Shown here: positions 40,097 to 49,319 of the stretch, piece by piece
Numbering within the stretch: the first letter of the stretch is position 1
Layout: the number at the start of each line of letters is the position of its first letter
Source of the DNA: Limobrevibacterium gyesilva
Lineage (GTDB): Bacteria; Pseudomonadota; Alphaproteobacteria; Acetobacterales; Acetobacteraceae
NCBI RefSeq assembly: GCF_025989185.1
Contig: NZ_JAPDNT010000028.1
Span: forward strand, 1 to 63,421
Reading direction: 5' to 3'
DNA length: 63,421 bases
The notes under the pieces: model-generated
Seen by the model: only the letters and a program-made list of their open reading frames with translations
Told to the model about the DNA's origin: nothing
The model's database searches: none
Program-made: the position numbers and the translations under genes

Positions 40097-41388
40097 TCCG
40101 CGGCCGCCGCGGCGTCCGGGTCCGGCGCGGACAGCGTGCCATCCGCGACGAGCGCCGCAATCTCCTGCTCGGGAAGACCGGCTTCCCGCGCGATCTCGAT
40201 GCCGTGCTCGCCGGGCCGTGGCGGCTGCCGGCGCAGCGTCAGGCGGCCGCCGGGCAGGGAGACCGGGAGGCCGGGCAGGCCGGCAACGGCCTGGACCGGT
40301 TTGCCGTCCGGCGCACCCTCGGCGCCGGCCAGTTCGACCGGCAGCAGCCCGCCGGAGGCGAGGAGGTGCGGGTCGTCGAACAGCTCCGCCGGGCGGGCGA
40401 TGGGGGCGAACGGCAGGCCGAGGGCCTCGCAGCGCGCCATCAGCTCGGTCTTGGTGAACGTGCGGAACACCTCGGCCACGCGCGGGATCACCCAGGGGCG
40501 CGCGGCGACGCGGTGGGCCTGGGTGGCGAGGTCGGGATGGGCCAGCAGGTCGGCGAGGCCGAAGGCGTCGCAGAACCCGCGCCATTGCGTGTCGGTGACC
40601 ACGCCCACGAACACCTGCGCGCCGGGCTCCGCAGTGTCGAACACGTCGTAGATCGGCCACGGCTTGCCCATGTTGGGGTCGCCGAACGGCGGCGGGTCGC
40701 GGCCCTCGATCGCGGCGCGGGCCATATGCTGCGCCACCAGGACCATGTTGGTCTCGAACAGCCCGGACTGCACCAGGCCGCCGCGCCCGGTGGCCTCGCG
40801 CTCGCGCAGGGCCGCCAGGATCGCGACCACGGCGAACACGCCGCCCATGATGTCGTTCACCGACGCCCCGGTGCGCAGCGGCTTGCCGGGCAGGCCGGTC
40901 ATGTAGGCGAGGCCGCCCATCATCTGCACCACTTCATCGAGTGCCGCGCGGTGCTCGTAGGGGCCGGGCAGGAAGCCCTTGCAGGAGCAGTAGACGAGGC
41001 GCGGATTCAGCGCCGACAGCGCGGCATGGCCGAGGCCCAGCTTGTCCATCGCGCCGGGCCGGAAATTCTCCACGATCACGTCGGCCTGTGCGGCCAGCTT
41101 GCGCGCCAGCGCCAGCCCGGCGGGGCGCTTGAGGTCGATGCAGACGCTGCGCTTGTTGCGGTTGTAGGTGGGGAAGAAGCCGATCGCGGCGCCGGTCAGC
41201 CGGCGGGTGTTGTCGCCCTCCGGCGCCGGCTCGACCTTCACCACGTCGGCGCCGAGATCGGCCAGCACCATGCCGCAACTCGGCCCCATGATCATGTGGC
41301 TGAATTCGAGCACGCGGATGCCGCGCAGCGGTCCCGGTGCGGCGGGATCGGAGAGGACGGGTTCGGACATGGGGCTCGCTCCATTCAT
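40093..41388 (-). CDS. CaiB/BaiF family (class III) CoA transferase
   Basis: 431 aa (an ATG at 41370 would give 425). Transfers CoA between carboxylic acids through an aspartyl intermediate. Seen: N-terminal GIRVLEFSHMIMGPSCGMVLADLGADVVKVEP-type fold, NRNKRSVCIDL, NFRPGAMDKLGLG, catalytic Asp151 in ALDEVVQMMGG, and SLFETN-like LFETNMVL. Substrate unknown; related enzymes include formyl-CoA:oxalate and alpha-methylacyl-CoA enzymes. The only neighbours are an orphan binding protein and the terminal repeat. Confidence 0.9.
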   Translation of the reverse strand: MNGASPMSEPVLSDPAAPGPLRGIRVLEFSHMIMGPSCGMVLADLGADVVKVEPAPEGDNTRRLTGAAIGFFPTYNRNKRSVCIDLKRPAGLALARKLAAQADVIVENFRPGAMDKLGLGHAALSALNPRLVYCSCKGFLPGPYEHRAALDEVVQMMGGLAYMTGLPGKPLRTGASVNDIMGGVFAVVAILAALREREATGRGGLVQSGLFETNMVLVAQHMARAAIEGRDPPPFGDPNMGKPWPIYDVFDTAEPGAQVFVGVVTDTQWRGFCDAFGLADLLAHPDLATQAHRVAARPWVIPRVAEVFRTFTKTELMARCEALGLPFAPIARPAELFDDPHLLASGGLLPVELAGAEGAPDGKPVQAVAGLPGLPVSLPGGRLTLRRQPPRPGEHGIEIAREAGLPEQEIAALVADGTLSAPDPDAAAAAD

Positions 41389-41529
41389 GCTGCGCCGGCG
41401 GCGATGAGTGCGGCGAACACGCGGCCGGTGTCAAAGCCCGCGCTGGCCGCGCCCGGTGGACGGATTCGGCCGGCATGATATAGGGCGGCCAACCGGGGCG
41501 GCCCGGCGGTTCGGGGGGAGACGGAACAG

Positions 41530-43107
41530 ATGAGGCGTCGCAACTTTCTGGCGGCCGGAATGATGACGCTGGCGGCGCCGAGCCTGGCGCTCGGCCAGGC
41601 GAGTCGCGTGCTGCGGGTGATTCCGCAAGGGGACCTCGCGCTGCTGGACCCGACCATCACCACCGCGACCGTCACCCGCAACCACGCCTTCATGGTGTTC
41701 GACACGCTGTACGGCTTGACCGCCGAGGGCGAGCCGGTGCCGGAGATGGTGGCGGGCCACCGCACCGAGGACGACGGCAAGACCTGGATCCTGACGCTGC
41801 GCGACGGGTTGCGCTTCCATGACGGCGAGCCGGTCCGCGCCGCGGATTGCGTCGCCAGCCTGCGCCGCTGGGGCCGGACGGACCCGTTCGGCAAGACGCT
41901 GATGGCGGCGACCGACGAGCTGTCAGCGCCGGACGACCGCACCATCCGCTTCCGTCTGCGCAAGCCGTTCCCGCTGCTGCCGCTGGCGCTCGCCAAGACG
42001 GTGCCGCGGGCGCCGTTCATCATGCCGGAGCGGCTGATCCCGGCCGAGCCCGGCGTGGCGATCAAGGAGATGGTCGGCAGCGGGCCGTTCCGCTTCGTGG
42101 CCGGCGAGCGGGTGCCGGGCGCGCGCGTGGTCTATGAGCGCTTCGACGGCTACGTGCCGCGGCCAAGCGGCACGCCGGGCCTGTCCTGCGGGCCGAAGGT
42201 CGTGCATTTCGACCGGGTGGAGTGGCAGGTGATCCCGGATGCCGCCACCGCGCTGGGCGCGATCCAGCGCGGCGAGGTGGATTGGTGGGAACGCCCGCTG
42301 CCCGACCTGATCCCCGCCGCCCACCGCGACCGCAACCTGAAGGTGGAGGTCACCAACCGCGCCGGCACCATCGCCTTCCTGCAGTTCAACCACCTGTATC
42401 CGCCGTTCGACAACGTGGCGATCCGCCGCCTGGTGCTGTCCGCGATCAACCAGGCGGACTTCACCCAGGCGAGCGGCGGCTCCGACCCGTCGCTGTGGGG
42501 CGGCAAGCTCGGCATCTTCCTGCCGGGCGCGCCGATGGCGAGCGAGGCGGGAATGGAGGCGTTCACCGGCCGCACCGACTTCGACGCGCTGAAGCGCGAG
42601 CTTGCTGCGGCCGGCTACAAGGGCGAGCGCGTGGTGATGCTGGTGGGCACCGACAGCCCGGTGACCAACGCCGCCAGCGAAGTCGCCGCCGACCTGCTGC
42701 GCAAGATGGGCTTCAACGTGGACTACCAGGCGCAGGACTGGGGCAGCGTGGTGCAGCGCCGCACCAGCCAGCAGCCGCCGGAGCGCGGCGGCTGGAACCT
42801 GTTCGCGGTGAGTGCCGACGGCGACTTCTTCCTCGACCCGACCGTGGCGCCGGCCATCCGGGCCAACGGCAAGGACGCCTGGATCGGCTGGCCGAACAGC
42901 CCGCGCATCGAGGAGCTGTACCAGGCCTGGTTCAACGCCCCCGACCAGGCGACGCGGCAGGCGGTGGCGCGGGACCTGCAGCTGCAGACCTGGAAGGACG
43001 TTCCCTACATCCCGGTGGCGCAGGTGTTCCTGCCGACGGTGGTGCGCCGGGACGTGACCGGGGTGCTGCCGGGCTTCGTGAAGTTCTGGAACGTGAAGAA
43101 GGGGTGA
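41530..43107 (+). CDS. ABC transporter substrate-binding protein, family 5 (peptide/nickel type)
   Basis: 525 aa. Twin-arginine signal (MRRRNFLAAGMMTLAAPSLALG) for periplasmic export. SBP_bac_5 features: LTAEGEPVPEMVAGHRTEDDGKTWILTLRDGLRFHDGEPV (about 65-105) and ALGAIQRGEVDWWE. Binds peptides, glutathione or similar in the periplasm. No permease or ATPase genes lie beside it, so it must serve a transporter encoded elsewhere. Divergent from the CoA-transferase gene (141-bp gap). Confidence 0.9.
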   Translation: MRRRNFLAAGMMTLAAPSLALGQASRVLRVIPQGDLALLDPTITTATVTRNHAFMVFDTLYGLTAEGEPVPEMVAGHRTEDDGKTWILTLRDGLRFHDGEPVRAADCVASLRRWGRTDPFGKTLMAATDELSAPDDRTIRFRLRKPFPLLPLALAKTVPRAPFIMPERLIPAEPGVAIKEMVGSGPFRFVAGERVPGARVVYERFDGYVPRPSGTPGLSCGPKVVHFDRVEWQVIPDAATALGAIQRGEVDWWERPLPDLIPAAHRDRNLKVEVTNRAGTIAFLQFNHLYPPFDNVAIRRLVLSAINQADFTQASGGSDPSLWGGKLGIFLPGAPMASEAGMEAFTGRTDFDALKRELAAAGYKGERVVMLVGTDSPVTNAASEVAADLLRKMGFNVDYQAQDWGSVVQRRTSQQPPERGGWNLFAVSADGDFFLDPTVAPAIRANGKDAWIGWPNSPRIEELYQAWFNAPDQATRQAVARDLQLQTWKDVPYIPVAQVFLPTVVRRDVTGVLPGFVKFWNVKKG

Positions 43108-43132
43108 GGCGGGGGGCGCTTCGCCCCGCCGC
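43108..43132. terminator. GC-rich hairpin between the SBP gene and arsM
   Basis: A GCGGGG ... CCCCGC stem fills the 25-bp gap between two convergent stop codons. No T-run; plausible bidirectional terminator. Confidence 0.5.
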
Positions 43133-43933
43133 CTATGCCGCGGGCTTGCGTCCTTCGACGATGGCCGAGGCCACGTAGTCCTCGACGCCCCGGCCCGGCG
43201 CCCAGGTCTTTATCAGCTCGCGGCTTTCCGGCTTCACGGTGACGCGGATATCGGCAAAGCCCGCGTCGGCGAGCCACGCCTCGATCCGGCGTGCCGGCGC
43301 GGCGCCAACGACGCAGCCGCAGATCAGTGCATGGTCGCCAGCCAGATCGGGCGGCAGCGGCGCCGTGTTGACGACGTCGGAGATGGCCAGGCGCCCGCCT
43401 GGCTTCAGCACGCGGAACGCCTCGCGGAACACCTGCGCCTTGTCCGGGACCAGGTTGATGACGCAGTTCGAGAGGACCACGTCAGCGGTGTTGTCGGCGA
43501 TCGGCAGATGCTCGATTTCGCCGAGCCGGAATTCCACGTTGGTGGCCCCGACCTTGGCCGCGTTCTCGCGCGCCTTTTTCAGCATTTCATGCGTCATGTC
43601 GACGCCGATCACGCGGCCGCCGGGGCCGACCTGCCTGGCCGCCAGCAGGCAATCGAAGCCGGCGCCGCTGCCGAGATCGACGACGGCCTCGCCCGGCTTC
43701 AGCGCCGCGATCGCTTGCGGGTTGCCGCAGCCCAGGCCGAGATTGGCACCTTCGGGCACGGCGGCCAGTTCCGCCGCCGAGTAGCCCATCTGCAGGGACT
43801 TGCTGTCCGCGACGGGTGCCGCCGAAGCGTCGCAGCAGGACGAGGCCGCCGGCGCGCAGCAATCGGACATGGTTCCGGCCGCGATGCCGCCGTAGCGGCT
43901 GCGAACCATATCCTTGAGTTCGTTCGTTTCCAT
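43133..43933 (-). CDS. arsM: Arsenite S-adenosylmethionine methyltransferase
   Basis: 266 aa. SAM motif DLGSGAGFD at 86-94 and the three cysteine positions expected for ArsM: Cys69 (GLGCGNP), one in LSNCVINL (about 163) and one in HALICGCVVG (about 213). Extra CC pairs near the N-terminus (SDCCAP, SSCCD) may bind metalloid. Methylates As(III), giving volatile or oxidised methylarsenicals. The ATG at 43933 begins METNELKDMV. Last gene of the ars operon. Confidence 0.93.
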   Translation of the reverse strand: METNELKDMVRSRYGGIAAGTMSDCCAPAASSCCDASAAPVADSKSLQMGYSAAELAAVPEGANLGLGCGNPQAIAALKPGEAVVDLGSGAGFDCLLAARQVGPGGRVIGVDMTHEMLKKARENAAKVGATNVEFRLGEIEHLPIADNTADVVLSNCVINLVPDKAQVFREAFRVLKPGGRLAISDVVNTAPLPPDLAGDHALICGCVVGAAPARRIEAWLADAGFADIRVTVKPESRELIKTWAPGRGVEDYVASAIVEGRKPAA

Positions 43934-43964
43934 GGCGTTGTCCTTTCTGTCTTCGCTGTCTCGG

Positions 43965-44657
43965 TCAACGGCAGTGCGCGGTGCCGCCGGCGGGCCGGCG
44001 CAGCAGCGGCAGCGCGAGCCCCAGGCCGACGAACTGCGCCAGGATGAACGCAGGCGCATCGGCCGGGCGGATTCCGGCGAAGCTGTCCGTCAGGCTGCGG
44101 GCGAGCGTCACCGCCGGATTGGCGAACGAGGTGGACGCGGTGAACCAGTAGGCGCCGGTGATATAGGCCGCCACGGCAAAGGCCGTGACCGGCGCCGGAT
44201 GGGCCCGGCAACCCCAGATGGTCGCAAGCAGGCCGAAGGTGGCGATCGCCTCGGCAACCCACTGGCCGGTCCCGTGGCGCACCTGCGCGGAAAGCTGGAG
44301 CACCGGCAGGTCGAACATGACATGCGCGAGCCAGACGCCGGCGATGCCCCCGGCAACCTGTGCCGCAACATAGGGGGGCACCGTGCGCCAGCGCAGCCCG
44401 CCGGTGAGGGCGGCGGCGAGGGTGACGGCGGGGTTCATATGCGCCCCCGAACTCGGAGCGAACGCCAGGATCAGGGCAACCAGCGCGCCGCCCGTGGCGA
44501 TGGCATTGGCGAGCAGCGCCACGGCGGCGTTCCCGCCGGCGAGACGCTGCGCCATGATGCCGGAACCGACGATCGCCATCAGCAGGAAGGCGGTGGCCAC
44601 GAACTCGGCGGCAACGGCTTGCGCGGGCGCGTGGCAGGTTGTGGCAGGCGTGGTCAC
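43965..44657 (-). CDS. MIP/aquaporin-family channel in the arsenic operon
   Basis: 230 aa, six helices plus two half-helices. First NPA in AHMNPAVTLA (75-77), second in SFANPAVTLARSL. In the second loop the residue after NPA is Val, not the Arg that lines the selectivity filter of classical aquaporins, so pore specificity may differ. Its place between arsC and arsM suggests arsenite conduction, as for AqpS of Sinorhizobium. Start overlaps the arsC stop by 4 bp. Confidence 0.88.
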   Translation of the reverse strand: MTTPATTCHAPAQAVAAEFVATAFLLMAIVGSGIMAQRLAGGNAAVALLANAIATGGALVALILAFAPSSGAHMNPAVTLAAALTGGLRWRTVPPYVAAQVAGGIAGVWLAHVMFDLPVLQLSAQVRHGTGQWVAEAIATFGLLATIWGCRAHPAPVTAFAVAAYITGAYWFTASTSFANPAVTLARSLTDSFAGIRPADAPAFILAQFVGLGLALPLLRRPAGGTAHCR

Positions 44658-45178
44658 GAGGCTTCGCGCTCGGCCGTGTCCCCATGCGGCCGGCCGATTT
44701 CCTGGACTTTGCGGGTCAGCGCCGCGTGGTCAAGCGCGGGCAGCGGCAGGCTCACGAACAACCGGATCCGATGTTCGAGCATGCGCAAGGCCTCGCAGAA
44801 AGCGAGCATGCGCTCCACCTCCGAGCCGTCGACCGCCGCGGGATCCGGGATTCCCCAATGTGCCGTGACCGGATGGCCGGGCCAGACCGGGCACAGCTCG
44901 CCCGCTGCCTGGTCACACACGGTGAACACGAAATCCATCTGCGGCGCGCCCGATGCGGCGAATTCGTCCCAGCCCTTGCTGCGCAAATGCGCCGTCGGCA
45001 ACCCGATCCGGTCGAGCAGCTTGAGAGCGAGCGGGTTGACCGCGCCCTTGGGGAAACTGCCGGCGCTGTAGCCTTTGAACCGCCCCTTGCCCCAATGATC
45101 CAGCAGGGCCTCGGCGAGAATGCTGCGTGCGGTGTTTCCGGTGCAGAGAAACAGCACGTTGTGAACGCCGGCCGGCAT
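44654..45178 (-). CDS. arsC: Arsenate reductase, low-molecular-weight phosphatase fold
   Basis: 174 aa. P-loop CTGNTARS (Cys12 to Arg18, C-x5-R), followed by SAGSFPKGAVNPLAL, LRSKGWDEF and DFVFTVCDQAAGELCPVWPG with the later cysteines used in thiol relay. Reduces As(V) to As(III). Second gene of arsR-arsC-aqp-arsM; 4 bp after arsR. Confidence 0.93.
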   Translation of the reverse strand: MPAGVHNVLFLCTGNTARSILAEALLDHWGKGRFKGYSAGSFPKGAVNPLALKLLDRIGLPTAHLRSKGWDEFAASGAPQMDFVFTVCDQAAGELCPVWPGHPVTAHWGIPDPAAVDGSEVERMLAFCEALRMLEHRIRLFVSLPLPALDHAALTRKVQEIGRPHGDTAEREAS

Positions 45179-45182
45179 GGCT

Positions 45183-45542
45183 TCACGCGCTCCGCTGCCC
45201 GGGGCGCGCCGCCACGCCGGCTGCTTCGGGGCGGCAGGCCGGGGCGCAGATGGCCGAATCCTGGCCGCAACAGTTCTCGGTGAGATAGCCCACCAGGCCG
45301 TTCATCGCGGTGAAGTCGGCGGCGTAGATCAGTTGGCGACCGAGCCGCCGCTGCGTGATCAGCCCGGCCCGGTGCAGGTGCTGCACATGGAAGGTGAGCG
45401 ACGAGGGCGGCATGCCCAGGCGCTCGGCGATGACCCCGGCGGCGAGTCCGTCGGGTCCGCGTTCGACCAGCATCCGGAACAGCGCCAGGCGCGTGTCGTG
45501 CGCGAGGGCGCTGAGGGCTTGCACGGCCTGGGAACTGTCCAT
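45183..45542 (-). CDS. arsR: ArsR-family arsenic-responsive repressor
   Basis: 119 aa winged-helix regulator: ALAHDTRLALFRMLV, recognition helix MPPSSLTFHVQHLHRAGL, wing RRLGRQLIY. The C-terminal cysteines Cys91-Cys92 (ENCCG), Cys99 and Cys103 are candidates for As(III) binding; this C-terminal arrangement differs from the ELCVCDL site of plasmid ArsR. First gene of the operon and next to two operator-like palindromes. Confidence 0.93.
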   Translation of the reverse strand: MDSSQAVQALSALAHDTRLALFRMLVERGPDGLAAGVIAERLGMPPSSLTFHVQHLHRAGLITQRRLGRQLIYAADFTAMNGLVGYLTENCCGQDSAICAPACRPEAAGVAARPGQRSA

Positions 45543-45555
45543 CGGTCACCCTGAC

Positions 45556-45625
45556 GTTTCGAATAAACTCGAAACTAGGACGTCCGGACGGAGGCTGTCA
45601 ACGATATTTCGAGGAGAGTCGAAAT
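45556..45625. promoter_or_regulatory. Two operator-like palindromes ahead of arsR
   Basis: GTTTCGAATAAACTCGAAAC (45556-45575) and a second copy with the same core (45606-45625, ATTTCGA-N6-TCGAAAT). Both have TTTCGA-N6-TCGAAA, centres 50 bp apart, inside the 90-bp gap between arsR and usg. The near copy is 14 bp from the arsR ATG. Candidate ArsR operators. Confidence 0.7.
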
Positions 45626-45632
45626 GCCGACT

Positions 45633-45905
45633 CTAATGCAGCTGGATCAGGTGCTGGGTGTGGCGCCATTCCGCCGGGCCGATGATGCCCACGCTGGCCA
45701 CGCGCACGGAATGCAGCCGCCCGTCGATCTCGCGGGTCCAGAAATCCAGGAACCTGTGCAGCACGGGATAGCGCGGGGCCATGTCCAGTTCCTGCCAGAT
45801 ATAGCTTTGCAGCACCGCCGGATGGTCGGGGAGGTGGTACAGGATCTCCGCCGTGGTCAGGCGGTAGCCCTGAAGCTGACGTTGCAGCTGGGTGTGAGCC
45901 TGCAT
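45633..45905 (-). CDS. usg: Usg-family protein
   Basis: 90 aa. LQGYRLTTAEILYHLPDHP, LQSYIWQELDMAPRYPVL, RFLDFWTREIDGRLHSVRVA and a PAEWRH end match the Usg family first noted beside trp genes in alphaproteobacteria; function unknown. The ATG at 45905 is chosen for its GGAGGG site; the open frame upstream to 46028 lacks homology. It reads toward arsR but is a core gene, so the ars genes were probably inserted beside it. Confidence 0.88.
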   Translation of the reverse strand: MQAHTQLQRQLQGYRLTTAEILYHLPDHPAVLQSYIWQELDMAPRYPVLHRFLDFWTREIDGRLHSVRVASVGIIGPAEWRHTQHLIQLH

Positions 45906-46087
45906 TTGGACCCTCCGTTCTGTCAGACCTTTCTCCGCACCGTTGTGGTAAGCGCTTCCGTGTCCCGGGGTTCCGCGACTGCCGCGCGGATGGCGTGAGC
46001 ATGCCATGGGAGTCCCTGGAAAGTGCAAGAAAAAACGTAATTAAATCAGATAATTGGCACTCGCATTCTGCGACTGCTGCCGGGCTC

Positions 46088-46144
46088 TTGACACATTTCG
46101 CACAAGTCCTTAGACCGCTGGCACTCCCCATGCGGGAGTGCTAA
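46088..46144 (+). promoter_or_regulatory. groESL promoter and CIRCE element
   Basis: A -35-like TTGACA at 46088-46093 precedes a CIRCE inverted repeat at 46118-46144: CTGGCACTC-N9-GAGTGCTAA (consensus TTAGCACTC-N9-GAGTGCTAA; right arm perfect, left arm two mismatches). CIRCE binds the repressor HrcA, so heat-shock control is expected. Confidence 0.88.
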
Positions 46145-46205
46145 CAATCCCAGGGGCAGCGGTGGATGTGCGCTGTCTCGCAAGCACCAATCAGGAGCGA
46201 TCCGT

Positions 46206-46520
46206 ATGAAGTTCCGTCCCCTGCATGACCGGGTCGTGGTCCGTCGGCTGAACGCCGAAGAGAAGACCGCGGGCGGCATCATCATTCCCGACACGGCCAA
46301 GGAAAAGCCGATGGAAGGCGAAGTGGTGGCCGTTGGCGCCGGCGCGCGCAATGAACAGGGTCAGGTTGTCGCCCTCGATGTGAAGGCGGGCGATCGCGTC
46401 CTGTTCGGCAAATGGTCGGGCACCGAGGTCAAGATCGACGGCGAGGAGCTGCTGATCATGAAGGAGTCCGACATCATGGGCATCATCGAGGGCACGGCCA
46501 GCAAGAAGAAGGCCGCCTGA
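46206..46520 (+). CDS. groES: Co-chaperonin GroES
   Basis: 104 aa. [14 protein letters not shown] start, [13 protein letters not shown] mobile loop, [35 protein letters not shown]. Caps the GroEL cage. A C-terminal tail ([10 protein letters not shown]) extends slightly beyond the usual end. Upstream CIRCE; groEL follows after 49 bp. Confidence 0.98.
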   Translation: MKFRPLHDRVVVRRLNAEEKTAGGIIIPDTAKEKPMEGEVVAVGAGARNEQGQVVALDVKAGDRVLFGKWSGTEVKIDGEELLIMKESDIMGIIEGTASKKKAA

Positions 46521-46542
46521 GTTCCGCTTCGCCCGTGACTGA

Positions 46543-48207
<1,665 letters not shown>

Positions 48208-48231
48208 TCCATCTCGTTCCGGCGGATGGGG

Positions 48232-48260
48232 AAGGGCGGGCCGCAAGGCCCGCCCTTTTT
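48232..48260 (+). terminator. Rho-independent terminator after groEL
   Basis: AAGGGCGGGCC-GCAA-GGCCCGCCCTT stem-loop followed by a T-run, 24 bp after the groEL stop. Confidence 0.92.
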
Positions 48261-48523
48261 CCGTGCCTGGCCGGGGCGCCCGGGCGGTTTGCCCCTTCCG
48301 GGTTTGAAACGGTGGCTGTCGGTGTTGTTATCATATCTGCTCTTACTGTTCCGATTGACTTCGTTAGTGGTTTCTGCGTCAACTCTGTAGTGCAATCGCA
48401 TTTTGGCTAGGCTTGCTGCGCCTCCGGCTGTCTCGGGTGCCTTCAAGACACGTCCAAAGGCCCGGTTGTCTGAAGTGTCGCGCGCTGTTGCGCGGCGCCT
48501 GAGGCGGAGAAAGAGACGCAGCT
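48261..48523 (+). other. Leader region of the first cold-shock gene
   Basis: No gene seen in the stretch between the groEL terminator and the csp ATG. It is AT-richer than the surroundings near 48300-48410 and contains TTGAAA (48304) with TATCAT (48329, spacing 19) and TTGACT (48355) as possible promoter pieces, then a CGCGCTGTTGCGCG hairpin near 48480. A long structured 5-prime leader would fit cold-shock mRNA control, but this is inference. Confidence 0.4.
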
Positions 48524-48727
48524 ATGGCTATCGGCACTGTCAAGTGGTTCAACACCACCAAGGGCTACGGCTTCATCATGCCCCAGGACGGCGGAAAGGA
48601 CGTTTTCGTTCACATCACCGCAGTCCAGGCAGCCGGTCTTCGCGGCCTGAACGAAGGTCAGAAGGTCAGCTACGATGTGGCGATGGAGCGCGGCAAGGCC
48701 GCTGCCACCAACCTCAAGCTCGCCTGA
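48524..48727 (+). CDS. Cold-shock protein (CspA family), copy 1
   Basis: 67 aa single cold-shock domain: RNP1 KGYGFI at 13-18 and RNP2 VFVHI at 27-31. Binds single-stranded RNA/DNA as an RNA chaperone. Differs from the next copy at only a few positions (T/A, Y/F, R/K, E/D, D/E). The 268-bp gap to copy 2 shows no coding frame of note. Confidence 0.96.
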   Translation: MAIGTVKWFNTTKGYGFIMPQDGGKDVFVHITAVQAAGLRGLNEGQKVSYDVAMERGKAAATNLKLA

Positions 48728-48995
48728 CGCGGATTCGTTCCGTAGCAGACGTTCCGGGATTGGCCGACTCTCGTTGATCGCAGCGTGTGGTTCCGTAATC
48801 ACGCGCCGCGCTTGGCGGGAGCTATCTGCTTTTCGGACCCACCACCTGCAATGGGTCGCACTTGCCGAGACCGTGTCGGCCCCTTGCAGTCCCCCCACCC
48901 CCCCGGGCCGGATCCATCCGTTCCCGGGGATATCCACCCACCACCCCAGACAAGCGTGAGAGTTCTCACGTGAGATCACCAAGGAGACTTCGATT

Positions 48996-49199
48996 ATGGC
49001 CATCGGTACCGTGAAGTGGTTCAACGCCACCAAGGGCTTCGGCTTCATCATGCCGCAGGACGGCGGCAAGGACGTGTTCGTCCACATCACCGCAGTCCAG
49101 GCGGCGGGCCTGAAGGGCCTGAATGACGGCCAGAAGGTCAGCTATGAAGTGGCGATGGAGCGTGGCAAGGCCGCCGCCACCAACCTGAAGCTGGCCTGA
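48996..49199 (+). CDS. Cold-shock protein (CspA family), copy 2
   Basis: 67 aa, about 91% identical to copy 1; RNP1 KGFGFI and RNP2 VFVHI. An AAGGAG ribosome binding site precedes the ATG, stronger than that of copy 1. The leader carries GTGAGAGTTCTCAC (48955-48970 area), a short palindrome. Tandem paralogues probably arose by duplication and may be tuned to different conditions. Confidence 0.96.
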   Translation: MAIGTVKWFNATKGFGFIMPQDGGKDVFVHITAVQAAGLKGLNDGQKVSYEVAMERGKAAATNLKLA

Positions 49200-49251
49200 C
49201 TTGCACATGGCCTGACGCGACCGGCCTTTCGGGGCCGCTTCACGAATGGCA

Positions 49252-49292
49252 AGGGGGCCGCCGCCGGGAAACCGGGGGCGGCCCTTCTCTTT
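49252..49292 (+). terminator. Terminator after the second cold-shock gene
   Basis: GGGCCGCC ... GGCGGCCC stem with CCGGGAAACCGG at its tip, followed by TTCTCTTTT. It ends 27 bp before the dehydratase ATG. Confidence 0.8.
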
Positions 49293-49319
49293 TGCGCGTT
49301 TCCGGGCGAACCTGCCGCC

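Noticed and set aside
46030-46085. TTGGCACTCGCATTCTGC upstream of groES as a second sigma-54 promoter
   Set aside because: The GG and GC elements are 14 rather than 12 bases apart, so it does not fit; the TTGACA/CIRCE arrangement explains the promoter better.
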